Assembly (NCBI GenBank): GCA_019739215.1
Contig: JAHHDR010000037.1
Coordinates: 1-64,000 of the forward strand
DNA from: Rhizobium sp.
GTDB taxonomy: Bacteria; Pseudomonadota; Alphaproteobacteria; Rhizobiales; Rhizobiaceae
DNA length: 64,000 nt
Direction of reading: 5' to 3'
A program made the translations under genes and the position numbers. Below the pieces are notes generated by a model. The model did no database searches. It saw nothing but the letters and a program-made list of their open reading frames with translations, and was not told the origin of the DNA. This document shows, piece by piece, positions 1 to 8,677 of this stretch (position 1 is its first letter; each line of letters starts with the position of its first letter).

Positions 1-1567
1 GCCTATTGGCGCGTGGCGGTGGCCTTCGGTGCTCCGCTGATGCTGTCGACGATCGCGAATGATGGTCATCGGTGGCGGTATCATGTCTTATTTTCTCGCC
101 GCAAACGTTACGCTGCTCACACTCATGCTCTTTCGCGCCAGCATGCGAAGCGAGCGGTCTTTCGTGCTGAGCCAGAATGTTGCCATGCGGACATCGCAGC
201 TAGCGCAGTCGCTGGCAGTCGCCAATGGCGAGATCAGCAAGTCGAGCCTTCAGCTTGAGCACCTCGCCAACAGCGACACGCTGACGGGGCTTGCTAATCG
301 GTCGGTTTTCAACCGGCGGATGGAACTGCTGTTCGATCGCTGCCGCAAGGGGCAGACGGAGGTGGCATTGCTGCTGATCGATCTCGACAAGTTCAAGACG
401 GTCAATGATACACGCGGCCACAGCGCCGGCGATGCGCTTCTGAAGGCCGTGGCGAACCGGTTGTCTGCGGCCTGCGGCAAAAATGACCTCGCGGTCCGGC
501 TCGGCGGCGACGAATTCGCGCTGGTCCTGTCGGGTCACGACCTCGATGCGCGCGTCCATCGCGTGGTCCTCGACGTCATGAAGCGGATTGCGGCGCCGAT
601 CTTCTTCGGCGGGCATGAAATCGTGCCCGGTGCATCGATCGGCATCGCATTTGCGCCGCGTCATGCAACGGACGGCGACGATCTCTACGCCTGCGCCGAT
701 CTGGCCCTCTATCAGGCAAAGCTCGAGGGGCGTCGTCAGATCCGCTTCTTCGATGCAGCCCTCAAGGACCGCCTTGACTATGAGCGGGCCGTGGATCGGG
801 ATCTTGCAGCTGCGATAGAGGCGGGCGGGCTCGAGGTGCATTTCCAGCCCCAGGTCGACATGCTGCGCGACGCGGCAACCGGCTTCGAGGCGCTGGTGCG
901 CTGGTGGCATCCCGAAATCGGCGCAATCTCCCCGCCCGACATCGTCAAGGCGGCTGCCAAGCTGCAGATGTCGGAACAGTTGACAGGTTTCGTCGCCGAC
1001 CGTGCGTGCCGCTTTGCACGTATCCTCGACGCCGAAGGGCACGGCGACCTCACGGTTTCGATCAATATGTCGCCGTCGGAATTCGGTGCATATGATCCGG
1101 CGCGCCTGCTCAGCGGCATTGCGGCACGGCACGAGGTCAATCCCGGGCGCATCGAGGTGGAGATCACCGAAGACGCGATCCTCGACCCGCGCAAGGTGGA
1201 ACGTGCGCTCGCGGCCCTCCGGGGTGCCGGATTCGGTATTGCTGTCGACGATTTCGGCATGGGTCATTCTTCGCTGGCGCATCTCATCAGCCTGAAAATC
1301 GACCGCCTCAAGATCGATCGGCACTTCGTGACCAACATCTCGGCCAATGTGCACAACCAGGCGCTGGTCGGCGCCCTTGTCAGCGTCGGTCGCGCGCTGG
1401 ACATGGATCTGGTGCTGGAGGGTGTGGAAACCGCTGCGGATGCCGAAACGCTGCGCGCACTCGGGTGCTATACCGGGCAGGGCTGGTTGTTCGGCAAGGC
1501 GATGGCGCCGGCCGACGCGGTGGAATGGCTCAAGCGCCATGCCACCAAGGTGAGAGCCGTCGCCTGA
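1..1567 (+). CDS. GGDEF-EAL bifunctional c-di-GMP enzyme, 5'-partial, apparent frameshift
   Basis: Probable membrane-bound diguanylate cyclase/phosphodiesterase that makes and degrades cyclic di-GMP. Counting from the ATG at 59, the GGDEF motif (RLGGDEFALVL) is at residues 149-153 and the EAL motif (GFEALVRWWHP) at 277-279, followed by SINMSP, DDFGMGHSS, KIDRHF and EGVET, so both domains look catalytically intact. A hydrophobic helix followed by a short coiled region precedes GGDEF. The ATG at 59 is probably not the start: bases 1-57, read one frame away, encode AYWRVAVAFGAPLMLSTIA, which continues sensibly into MMVIGGG if one A near 58 is removed. The gene therefore likely starts before the window and carries a +1 indel. 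Ligand and sensory input are unknown. Confidence 0.85.
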
Positions 1568-1666
1568 CACGGTGCCGGGGCAAGCCTTCCGATCCCTTCA
1601 TCTGCGCCGCTCGGGGCAAGCGGCCTCGCCGGTGGTTCCCGGCATCAACCGTATGCGGGCCACCCT

Positions 1667-2074
1667 CTACGCGATGCGTTCCTGAGCTTCATCCGTCTCG
1701 ACCGCTGTCGGCCGTCCCTGGGCGTCGAGTGCGACCATGACGAATACGGCGTCGGTGACCTTTTCCATCGTCGGCGTGAGGTAACGCTGTGCCCAGGCTT
1801 CGATGGTGAGGGTGATCGAGGTGCGGCCGATGCGTTCAAGCGTGGTATAGATGCAGAGCGTGTCGCCGATCTTGACCGGCATCTTGAAGACCATTTCCTT
1901 GACCGCGACGGTCGCGACACGGCCATGGGCGATCTCTGCGGCGCGGATGCCGGCGGAGAGGTCCATCTGTGCCATGACCCAGCCCCCGAAAATGTCGCCC
2001 GCCGCATTGGCGTCGCCCGGCATGGCAAGGGTCCGCAAAGTCAGTTCGCCCTTCGGCATGGCCACGTCCGTCAT
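1667..2074 (-). CDS. Acyl-CoA thioesterase, hotdog fold (YciA-like)
   Basis: A 135-residue protein of the single-domain hotdog acyl-CoA thioesterase family, which hydrolyses acyl-CoA to free fatty acid and CoA in the cytoplasm. The stretch MPGDANAAGDIFGGWVMAQMD is the typical N-terminal signature with the catalytic acidic region of YciA-type enzymes. I chose the ATG at 2074 over the in-frame ATG at 2104 because GGGAGAA lies five bases upstream and the protein then starts right at the family N-terminus. It is the last gene of a minus-strand run from moaA. Substrate chain length cannot be read from the sequence. Confidence 0.85.
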   Translation of the reverse strand: MTDVAMPKGELTLRTLAMPGDANAAGDIFGGWVMAQMDLSAGIRAAEIAHGRVATVAVKEMVFKMPVKIGDTLCIYTTLERIGRTSITLTIEAWAQRYLTPTMEKVTDAVFVMVALDAQGRPTAVETDEAQERIA

Positions 2075-2156
2075 TCGCTTCTCCCGATGTGCTGGGCGAT
2101 CCATAGGGTGTCGATCCGCGGTTGAAAAGGGCGATCCTGCCGATCGACCGCGCGCA

Positions 2157-2651
2157 TCAGGGCGCGCAGCTTTCGATGACGGCCTGCAGCGCGCCGCGTG
2201 AGCCCTTGAGCGTGAAGGTGGCGGCCGGCACCTTGCCTTCGGCGTCGGACAGGACGATCTGCTCGGCGCGCATCAGGCTGTCGGCAAAGGGCGTGTTGAC
2301 CTGGCTCTCGAACGCCATCGCCCCGTCCATGGATTCGAACCGGGCGGGCAGGGTATAGGTCTCCGGGGCAAGCTGAAGCCGGAGGTCGGTCGCGAATTCC
2401 TCGTCGCCTCCGGGCGGATAGCCGCCGTCGGTAAAGGGGAGATAACGCATCGCCAGCGTATCGCTGCCGGCGCATTGCACCAGGAAATAATGCTGTGCTT
2501 CCGGTGTGCTGGCACTGGCTACGGCGCAGATGCTGGCCGTCATGCGCGGTCCGCCCTCGTCCTCCTGCATCGAGGCCGACCAGGCGGCACAGTCGGCGGC
2601 CACTGCAGGTCCGCCAAGGAGGCAGAGAAGGACGGTCAGGTGATGTCTCAT
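2157..2651 (-). CDS. Hypothetical exported protein
   Basis: A 164-residue protein with a clear Sec signal peptide (MRHHLTVLLCLLGGPAVAA, cleavage expected near residue 19) and four cysteines in the mature part, including one near the C-terminus (IESCAP), which suggests a disulfide-bonded periplasmic protein. I do not recognise the family. It lies between mobB and the thioesterase on the same strand, 46 bp after mobB, so it is probably cotranscribed, but nothing in it points to a molybdenum cofactor role. The family's usual size and fold are unknown to me. Confidence 0.65.
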   Translation of the reverse strand: MRHHLTVLLCLLGGPAVAADCAAWSASMQEDEGGPRMTASICAVASASTPEAQHYFLVQCAGSDTLAMRYLPFTDGGYPPGGDEEFATDLRLQLAPETYTLPARFESMDGAMAFESQVNTPFADSLMRAEQIVLSDAEGKVPAATFTLKGSRGALQAVIESCAP

Positions 2652-2697
2652 GGGATTTCTCCGGGATGCACGTCAGATCGTGGACGCGATATCGAGA

Positions 2698-3219
2698 CTA
2701 TGCGCGCTGCCGGGGAAGGTCCAGCGCCGAAAGCACGAAGTCTGCAATTGCGATCGTGTCGTCGAGATCGAAGACCGGAAGGCCTCCACTGTCTGCTGCG
2801 TGGTCGGCGGCGATGGCGCGGATGTGAGGGTCGGTCGGCGCGAGGGGCGTCCGGTTGGCGGCCTCCAGGCGGCGGGCTTCGATCTTCGGGACAGGTTCGC
2901 GCTTGTAGCCCTCGATCAGCACGATGTCGCACGGGGCCAGTCGGGCGAGGACATCGTCAAGGCTCGGCTCTGGTGCGCCGCGCAATTCATGCATGATGGC
3001 GTAGCGGGTGCCCGAGACGATCGTGACCTCATGGGCCCCGGCTTCGCGATGCCGCCAGGAGTCGGCTCCAACCTTGTCTATGTCGAAGTCGTGGTGGGCG
3101 TGCTTGACGGTCGAGACCCTGTAGCCGCGCCGCACGAGTTCCGTGACTAGGCGGGTGGCCAGACCGGTCTTGCCGGAGTTCTTCCAGCCAGCAATGCCGA
3201 AAACCTTTGGTCCGCTCAT
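2698..3219 (-). CDS. mobB: Molybdopterin-guanine dinucleotide biosynthesis protein MobB
   Basis: A 173-residue P-loop GTP-binding protein that assists MobA in attaching GMP to molybdopterin. The Walker A motif GWKNSGKT is at residues 11-18, followed by the family-typical STVKHAHHDFDID and IVLIEGYKREPVPKIE. The start at 3219 gives the normal MobB N-terminus (MSGPKVFGIAGW); an open frame extends 33 codons further upstream but looks non-coding. It follows mobA by 58 bp on the same strand, in a cluster that also carries moaA. Confidence 0.93.
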   Translation of the reverse strand: MSGPKVFGIAGWKNSGKTGLATRLVTELVRRGYRVSTVKHAHHDFDIDKVGADSWRHREAGAHEVTIVSGTRYAIMHELRGAPEPSLDDVLARLAPCDIVLIEGYKREPVPKIEARRLEAANRTPLAPTDPHIRAIAADHAADSGGLPVFDLDDTIAIADFVLSALDLPRQRA

Positions 3220-3277
3220 GATGTGTCCGCGTGATTGATTGCCGCAACCCGGCCCGGGCCGGCAGTTGCCGTTGTGA

Positions 3278-3916
3278 TCAGGGGTTTGCCTGTTGGAGGA
3301 TCTTGCGTGCGCGATCAAGGTCCTCGGGCGTGTTGATGTTCATGAAGGGATCGATCAGGCCGAGCGGCGTGTCAACAGCCGGGAATTCGGTCACGCGCAG
3401 CGGCAGGCCATCGAGGAAGGCGCGTACCTTGAGCGTCGGTGGATCCTCAAGCCAGGCGCCGAGCCGTGCCAGAAGCGCTGCCGGCCAGAGACCAAGCACG
3501 GGATTCATACGACCGAGGGAGGACGCCAGCGCGACGTCGTCCGGGCCTTTCAGCGACGATGCCAGCCGCGCGACCAAGTCGCCGGGAAAGAAGGGGCCAT
3601 CGACGGGCACCAGGATGGCGTGGCTGGCGCTGGCTTGGCTTGCTGTCACATGGGCGAGGGCGGCGTGGATGCCGGCGAGGGGGCCGTGAAATCCTGCGAA
3701 TTGATCCGGAAAGGTGAGTGCGCCTGCGAGCGTGATGGAAGGATCGTTGGTGTTGAGAGCCACGGTGCCGGCTTGCGGCCGGATACGGTCGGCGACGTGG
3801 TCAACCAGACGCGCCGGTCCAAAGGGGAGAAGCGCCTTGGGCTGCCCCATTCGCGAGGACCGGCCGCCCGAGAGAATGACCGCGGGAAACTGATCAATGT
3901 CGACGCGATCGATCAT
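3278..3916 (-). CDS. mobA: Molybdenum cofactor guanylyltransferase MobA
   Basis: A 212-residue cytoplasmic enzyme that transfers GMP from GTP to Mo-molybdopterin to form the bis-MGD cofactor precursor. The nucleotide-binding motif LSGGRSSRMG is at residues 15-24, followed by the KALLPFG lysine; later VPVDGPFFPGDL matches the Asp-containing metal site. The start codon lies three bases beyond the stop of the upstream EamA transporter, and mobB follows, so these genes form one transcription unit. Confidence 0.95.
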   Translation of the reverse strand: MIDRVDIDQFPAVILSGGRSSRMGQPKALLPFGPARLVDHVADRIRPQAGTVALNTNDPSITLAGALTFPDQFAGFHGPLAGIHAALAHVTASQASASHAILVPVDGPFFPGDLVARLASSLKGPDDVALASSLGRMNPVLGLWPAALLARLGAWLEDPPTLKVRAFLDGLPLRVTEFPAVDTPLGLIDPFMNINTPEDLDRARKILQQANP

Positions 3917-3919
3917 CGG

Positions 3920-4828
3920 TCACGGCACCACGGGGCTGTTGCCAGTCTCGGCACGCCGCCGGCGCTGGAGGACCGTTTCGCGGTAGAAGGCATAGAGGCC
4001 GGCGGCGACGACGATGGTCGAGCCAGCCAGCATCCAGGCGTCGGGCATTTCTCCAATCAGCAGGATGCCAAGCGCAATGGCCCAGAGCAGGCTGGTGTAA
4101 CGGAAGGGAGCAATGAAGGAAATTTCGCCGGTTCGCATCGCCATGATGATCGTCTGGTAGCCGCCGAACAGCATGACCGAGCCGAAGGCGAGAATCAACA
4201 GGTTGTCGACGGAGACGGGCTTCCAGGTGCCGGTTACCCCGACCCAGATAGCCCCGGTCAGGCAGATCGAGACGGCTGCGACCAGCGAGATCATCAAGGA
4301 CGGCACGGCCGGGTCGATCTTCTTGGTGGCAAGGTCGCGGATGGCTGCGCCGAAGACCGAGCCGACAACCATGAGCGAGGCGAAGGAAAAGCCTTCCGCG
4401 CCAGGCTGGATGATGACCATCACTCCCAGGAAGCCCACAAGGATCGCAAGCCACCGCCGCCAGCCCACCTGCTCGCCAAGGAAGAGCGCGGCACCCATCG
4501 TCACGGCCAGCGGCAGGGCCTGGAGCACGGCAGCGGCGTTCGGCAGCGGCATCATCGACAGCGCGTAGACATAGGTGATGGCGGCCACGATCTCGCCTGC
4601 GGTTCGCAGCAGCAGCCATTTGTCGAAAAGGGCAGGGATCGGCCGCAGCGCCGACAAACGCCATGCGACCGCCAGGATCATCAGCGACGTCAGCACGCCA
4701 CGAATGAACATGATCTGGCCGGTGGTGAGATCGTCCGTCACCAGCTTGATCATGGCGTCGTTGAAGTTGAAGCAGGCCATGGCGAGCGACATCAGCAGTG
4801 CGCCCTTGATGTTGTGGTTCAATGCCAT
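3920..4828 (-). CDS. DMT/EamA family transporter
   Basis: A 302-residue inner-membrane protein of the drug/metabolite transporter superfamily with two EamA repeats and about ten hydrophobic segments, beginning MALNHNIKGALLMSLAMACF. I chose the start at 4828 because it places the first membrane helix near the N-terminus; an in-frame ATG lies 51 bp upstream. Substrate unknown: family members export amino acids, cofactors or drugs. It overlaps transcriptionally with mobA (3-bp gap), but there is no evidence that it handles molybdate or the cofactor. Confidence 0.85.
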   Translation of the reverse strand: MALNHNIKGALLMSLAMACFNFNDAMIKLVTDDLTTGQIMFIRGVLTSLMILAVAWRLSALRPIPALFDKWLLLRTAGEIVAAITYVYALSMMPLPNAAAVLQALPLAVTMGAALFLGEQVGWRRWLAILVGFLGVMVIIQPGAEGFSFASLMVVGSVFGAAIRDLATKKIDPAVPSLMISLVAAVSICLTGAIWVGVTGTWKPVSVDNLLILAFGSVMLFGGYQTIIMAMRTGEISFIAPFRYTSLLWAIALGILLIGEMPDAWMLAGSTIVVAAGLYAFYRETVLQRRRRAETGNSPVVP

Positions 4829-4940
4829 GCGGCGACTCCGAATGCCGGGTCTATAGATTACTCCGCGAGGCTTGTACACGTGGCCAATGTCTATCGGCGT
4901 CGCCCGCCGCCCGGCCGACTCCCGCGGGCCGGCGTGGCCA

Positions 4941-5609
4941 TCAATCGGCAGGGCTCAAGGGCGTGGAATTGCCGAAAAGCATGTAACTTTCAGCAGCTGC
5001 CGGATCGGCGTCGCCATCGGCGGCCTGGTAGGTCGGGTCGATTTCGAAGTGTTTCAGCACGAAGGCGCCGTCGCGAAACTCCCAGGTACCGGCAGACCAT
5101 GCGTCGCCGACGCCGCGCCATTTGGCGTGGGACGAGATGGTCTTCGTCGCGATGTCGAACACGCTGTTGGTCAGTTCGGTGACCGCGATGTAGCCCGAGA
5201 CCGTCGGGGGGGCCCTAAGTTTCGTGAAGGCCTCATCGAGATAATCGAAATCAGCGAGAGGCTGTGCGAAACTCAGCACCTCCCAGCCGCCTTCGTCCGG
5301 ATCGTCGTTGCGCAGCGCGAAAACCGAGTTGAAATTATAGGCGCCGGTGGAGCAGGTGAGTTGTACCAGCGTCCGTCGGTGATCGGGCGAATCCTGGTCC
5401 TGCCCCTTCGTGCGGAAGGCAAGGTGGAAGACATTGTTGCGGTCCGCCGGCCGGGCGTTGTCGTCCGTGGCGAAATCGCAGCGTCTTCCCAGGGCCGGCT
5501 CTGCGAAATTGCGGGCTGCAATGATATCCGCGCTGTCGTCGGTGGCCAGTGCCGGAGACGCCACGAGCGTCTGGACGGAAAGGGCAAGTGCGCAGAGGAA
5601 CCGAGTCAT
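4941..5609 (-). CDS. Exported DUF1176-like protein
   Basis: A 222-residue protein with a signal peptide (MTRFLCALALSVQTLVASPALA). The mature part contains CSTGAYNFNSVF and, near the end, AKWRGVGDAWSAGTWEFRDG with FVLKHFEIDP, which resemble the conserved features of DUF1176 proteins; I assign that family from memory with moderate confidence. Its ATG overlaps the moaA stop codon by four bases (ATGA), so the two are translationally coupled. Periplasmic location is expected; function unknown. Confidence 0.75.
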   Translation of the reverse strand: MTRFLCALALSVQTLVASPALATDDSADIIAARNFAEPALGRRCDFATDDNARPADRNNVFHLAFRTKGQDQDSPDHRRTLVQLTCSTGAYNFNSVFALRNDDPDEGGWEVLSFAQPLADFDYLDEAFTKLRAPPTVSGYIAVTELTNSVFDIATKTISSHAKWRGVGDAWSAGTWEFRDGAFVLKHFEIDPTYQAADGDADPAAAESYMLFGNSTPLSPAD

Positions 5610-6640
5610 CCGCCGGTCATGCTCATGTGACGCGCCACCGCCGGGCGATTGTGCTCCCGGTCGATGATGAAGTCGTGGCCCTTGGGCTTGCGGCTGATGG
5701 CTTCATCTATGGCGCGCTTCAGAACGGCATCGTCGTCGGTCGAGCGCAGCAGTTCGCGGAAATCCGCCGCATCATTCTGGCCTAGGCACATGTAGAGCGT
5801 GCCGGTGCAGGTCAGGCGGACGCGGTTGCAGCTTTCGCAGAAATTGTGGGTGAGGGGCGTGATGAAGCCGAGCCGCCCCCCGGTCTCCTCGACCGTGACA
5901 TATCGGGCCGGACCGCCGGTGCGATGATTGTTCTCGGTCAGGGTGAACTGTTCTTCCAAGCTGGCACGCAACTCGGAAAGCGGCAGATATTGGTCGGTGC
6001 GGTCCTCGTCGATCTCACCCATCGGCATGGTCTCGATGACGGTCATGTCCATACCGCGGCCATGGGCCCAGCGCATGATATCGGCGATCTCGCGGTCGTT
6101 GAAGCCCTTGAGCGCCACGGCATTGAGCTTGACATGGATGCCCGCCTTCTGGGCGGCTTCGATGCCGGCCAGCACCTTGGAAAGGTCGCCGATACGGGTG
6201 ATATCGCGGAATTTCTGCGGATCAAGCGTGTCGACGGAGACATTGATGCGCCTCACGCCATTGTCGACAAGTTCTGCGGCGTAGCGCGACAGTTGCGAGC
6301 CGTTGGTGGTGAGCGTCAGTTCCTCGAGCCCCCCGTCCGCGACCTTTCGGCCAAGCGCGCGGACCAGATGCATGATGTTGTGGCGCACCAGCGGCTCGCC
6401 GCCGGTAAGGCGGATTTTCCGGACACCCTTGTCGATGAAGGCGGAACAGAGGCGTTCCAGTTCCTCCAGGGTGAGCAAGTCCTTCTTCGGCAGGAAGGTC
6501 ATGTGCTCCGCCATGCAATAGGTGCAACGGAAGTCGCAGCGGTCGGTGACGGAAACGCGCAGGTAGCTGACCATGCGACCGAAGGGGTCGATCATCGGCG
6601 GCGCTTCCGAACCTCTGACATGGCCCGAGAAAATGTTCAT
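5606..6640 (-). CDS. moaA: GTP 3',8-cyclase MoaA
   Basis: Radical SAM enzyme that converts GTP to 3',8-cH2GTP in the first step of molybdenum cofactor synthesis. It is 344 residues long. The SAM-binding cluster motif is CDFRCTYC (Cys35, 39, 42); the C-terminal cluster cysteines lie in NFCESCNRVRLTC; the protein ends in the Gly-Gly required for activity (MTGG). It heads a minus-strand run with the DUF1176-like gene, EamA transporter, mobA and mobB. As a two-cluster Fe-S enzyme it is a client of the suf system encoded in the same window. Confidence 0.97.
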   Translation of the reverse strand: MNIFSGHVRGSEAPPMIDPFGRMVSYLRVSVTDRCDFRCTYCMAEHMTFLPKKDLLTLEELERLCSAFIDKGVRKIRLTGGEPLVRHNIMHLVRALGRKVADGGLEELTLTTNGSQLSRYAAELVDNGVRRINVSVDTLDPQKFRDITRIGDLSKVLAGIEAAQKAGIHVKLNAVALKGFNDREIADIMRWAHGRGMDMTVIETMPMGEIDEDRTDQYLPLSELRASLEEQFTLTENNHRTGGPARYVTVEETGGRLGFITPLTHNFCESCNRVRLTCTGTLYMCLGQNDAADFRELLRSTDDDAVLKRAIDEAISRKPKGHDFIIDREHNRPAVARHMSMTGG

Positions 6641-6780
6641 TCAATCCTCCATGCGGTATTTCGTGCCGGCCGCAGGCATTCGTCAATCCCCATATAGGAC
6701 TTCGGTAACACGGATTGAAGCAGATTTGTCTTGCAGATGCGACAGCCGCGATCTACGGCGGAGCGAAAAAGGGGCATGAG

Positions 6781-7155
6781 ATGAGCGAGTTCTGGCCGAC
6801 ACAGATCAAGGTTGCCAAGAATCGTCAGGCACTGACGGTAACCTTCAACGACGATGTGGCCTATCAACTTTCCGCCGAGATGCTGCGGGTGCTGTCGCCC
6901 TCCGCCGAGGTGCAGGGGCATGGTCCGGGGCAGAAACTGACCGTGCCGGGCAAGCGCAACGTGGCAATCGTCTCGGTGCAGCCCACCGGCAACTACGCCA
7001 TCCGCATCGGCTTCGACGACGGGCACGATACGGGGATATTCACCTGGACCTATCTGCGCGAACTGGGTGCGCGAGGGGATGAACTCTTCGCCGGCTATGA
7101 ACGCGACCTGGCCGACAAGGGCATGAGCCGGGATGTGAGCGCCAAGCCGCGCTAG
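6781..7155 (+). CDS. DUF971 domain protein
   Basis: A 124-residue protein matching the DUF971 domain, related to the N-terminal domain of gamma-butyrobetaine hydroxylase: WPTQIKVAKNRQALTVTFND, then SAEMLRVLSPSAEVQGHG, and GIFTWTYLRELG. I chose the start at 6781 (MSEFWPTQ) because AAAGGGG precedes it; an in-frame ATG at 6715 would add 22 unconserved residues. It is divergent from moaA. DUF971 proteins often sit near Fe-S or cofactor genes, but the exact role is unknown. Confidence 0.85.
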   Translation: MSEFWPTQIKVAKNRQALTVTFNDDVAYQLSAEMLRVLSPSAEVQGHGPGQKLTVPGKRNVAIVSVQPTGNYAIRIGFDDGHDTGIFTWTYLRELGARGDELFAGYERDLADKGMSRDVSAKPR

Positions 7156-7224
7156 ACTTTACGGTGATCGTGCGATCGCGGGCTCGCCATAGGCTGAAGC
7201 GTGCCCGGGCGCGTTGCGCATCCA

Positions 7225-7692
7225 TCAGGGATCGTCGCGATCCTCGGTCAACAGGACCTCGATGATCTTTTCCATCTGGTCGGCGACCATGAGGCAGCGT
7301 TCCTCGCTGGATGTCGCCATGACGGTATCGATCAGCGCCGTCTGGATCTTCATCGCCTGTTCGGTGACGGTTCTGCCTTCGTTGGTGAGATGGAGCCGCA
7401 GTACGCGCTTGTCGCGGGCGTCGGCGCGGCGCTCGATTAGTCCGCGCTTTTCGAGCTGTGGCAGGAGCATCGACATGTTGGAGCGGCCGACGAGCAGCTT
7501 GCGTGCCAGTTCCTGCTGCGAGATGCCCTCGCGGCGGTAGAGGTTGATCATGATGTCGAGATGCGGCGGCTTGATCTCGAGATGGGCCATGTTGCGCGCC
7601 AGCGTGAGCTGCATGAGCTGGCAGGCGCGCGCCACGCCGATCCAGGTGCGAAAACGCGGATGGTCCCACGGCAGGACTTGATTTTTGTTCAT
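7225..7692 (-). CDS. MarR family transcriptional regulator
   Basis: A 155-residue winged-helix regulator. The recognition region is ISQQELARKLLVGRSNMSMLLPQLEKRGLIERRADARDKRV, with the DxR wing signature of MarR proteins; the rest is the helical dimerisation part. It is divergent from an alpha/beta hydrolase, with only 45 bp between start codons, and inverted and direct repeats fill that gap. By analogy with other MarR pairs it probably represses itself and the hydrolase until a small aromatic or lipophilic ligand binds. The ligand is unknown. Confidence 0.88.
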   Translation of the reverse strand: MNKNQVLPWDHPRFRTWIGVARACQLMQLTLARNMAHLEIKPPHLDIMINLYRREGISQQELARKLLVGRSNMSMLLPQLEKRGLIERRADARDKRVLRLHLTNEGRTVTEQAMKIQTALIDTVMATSSEERCLMVADQMEKIIEVLLTEDRDDP

Positions 7693-7720
7693 AGTTGTAC
7701 TTTATTGTTCATGCTTGAAC
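7685..7720. promoter_or_regulatory. Putative MarR operator in divergent promoter
   Basis: GTTCA-TGCT-TGAAC is a perfect inverted repeat at 7707-7720. The half-site TTGTTCAT recurs in direct orientation at 7685-7692, overlapping the marR start codon, exactly 20 bp (two helical turns) from the copy at 7705-7712. The position between two divergent start codons and the spacing suggest the operator for the MarR protein; this is inference. Confidence 0.5.
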
Positions 7721-7737
7721 TTACTGAAAGCATAGCC

Positions 7738-8625
7738 ATGACATCTTACCTGCACAAGGTCGCCGGGCAAGCGATCAATCTCACCGGCGTCGTCTCGATG
7801 CGCCTTGCCGGCCGCATCGCCTTCCGGCTGTTCTCGTCGACTGGGTCACCGCAGCCGAAGAGCGACAAGGAGCGCAAGCTGCTTGCCATGTCGCGCAAGG
7901 CCATGGCGGAGGCGGAGACGGTGATGCTGCCGATCCATGCGGGGATGGTGGCAGCGCATCGCTTTGCGCCGATCGGCAAGGCTGATGGCCGGACGTTGCT
8001 GGTCGTCCATGGCTGGGGCTCGCGGATCGACTATATGCAGGGTCTGATCCGTGGCCTCCGGCAGACCGGTGCGACGGTCATCGGTCTCGATCTGCCGGGG
8101 CATGGCGGTTCCAAGGGGCGCGCCCTGACAGTGCCGCTGGCGATCGAGGCGGTGGATGCCACCTGGCGCCAGTTCGGTCCGTTCGATGCCGTGATCGGCC
8201 ATTCCTTCGGCGGCTTCATTGCTGCGATGTCGGCCGCCGGGCCGGACGACTGGATGCAGCCGCGGACGCCCGGCCGGTTGGTACTGATCGGCTCGCCCGT
8301 GGCCGCAGAGCATGTCTTTTCGCAGTTTGCCGGCCACATGGGCTTCAGCCGTCGCGTCGGCCGGGCGCTGGACGAGGAGGTGCGGCGCATTGCCGGCCAG
8401 CCGGTCGCCTTCTTTTCCGCCGGACGGATGCTGGCAGAGAGGCCCGACCTGCCGGTGCTGGTGCTGCACGCCGAGGACGACAAGGAAGTCTCGGCGCGCG
8501 CGGCGCGGCTCTATGCCGAGGCCGGCCAGCATGTCCGGCTCGAATGGCTGAACGGCCTGGGGCATCGGCGGATCGTCAATTCACCGGAGACGATCGGTGC
8601 CATCACCAGATTTCTCGCATCCTGA
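7738..8625 (+). CDS. Alpha/beta hydrolase
   Basis: A 295-residue alpha/beta-fold hydrolase. The oxyanion region is VVHGWGSR, the nucleophile elbow is GHSFGG, the acid is probably in VLHAEDDKE and the catalytic His in GLGHRRI near the C-terminus, so the triad is complete. The N-terminal 70 residues form a helical extension before the core. The start at 7738 is preceded only by a weak GAAAG; an in-frame ATG at 7711 would lie inside the putative operator. Divergent from the MarR gene and probably its target. Substrate unknown; esterase or lipase-like. Confidence 0.85.
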   Translation: MTSYLHKVAGQAINLTGVVSMRLAGRIAFRLFSSTGSPQPKSDKERKLLAMSRKAMAEAETVMLPIHAGMVAAHRFAPIGKADGRTLLVVHGWGSRIDYMQGLIRGLRQTGATVIGLDLPGHGGSKGRALTVPLAIEAVDATWRQFGPFDAVIGHSFGGFIAAMSAAGPDDWMQPRTPGRLVLIGSPVAAEHVFSQFAGHMGFSRRVGRALDEEVRRIAGQPVAFFSAGRMLAERPDLPVLVLHAEDDKEVSARAARLYAEAGQHVRLEWLNGLGHRRIVNSPETIGAITRFLAS

Positions 8626-8634
8626 CTCCCAACT

Positions 8635-8646
8635 GTCATATATGAC
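8635..8646. promoter_or_regulatory. 12-bp perfect palindrome upstream of PPOX gene
   Basis: GTCATATATGAC is a perfect palindrome 32 bp before the flavoprotein start codon and just after the hydrolase stop. It could be an operator for the flavoprotein gene; no cognate regulator is identified. Confidence 0.35.
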
Positions 8647-8677
8647 GGCTATGTCGCCATGCGACGAGGGAGACACG

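Noticed and set aside
3293..5182. A 629-codon plus-strand open frame over mobA and the EamA transporter
   Set aside because: Antisense shadow: low-complexity charged sequence without recognisable domains, while the minus-strand genes have clear motifs.
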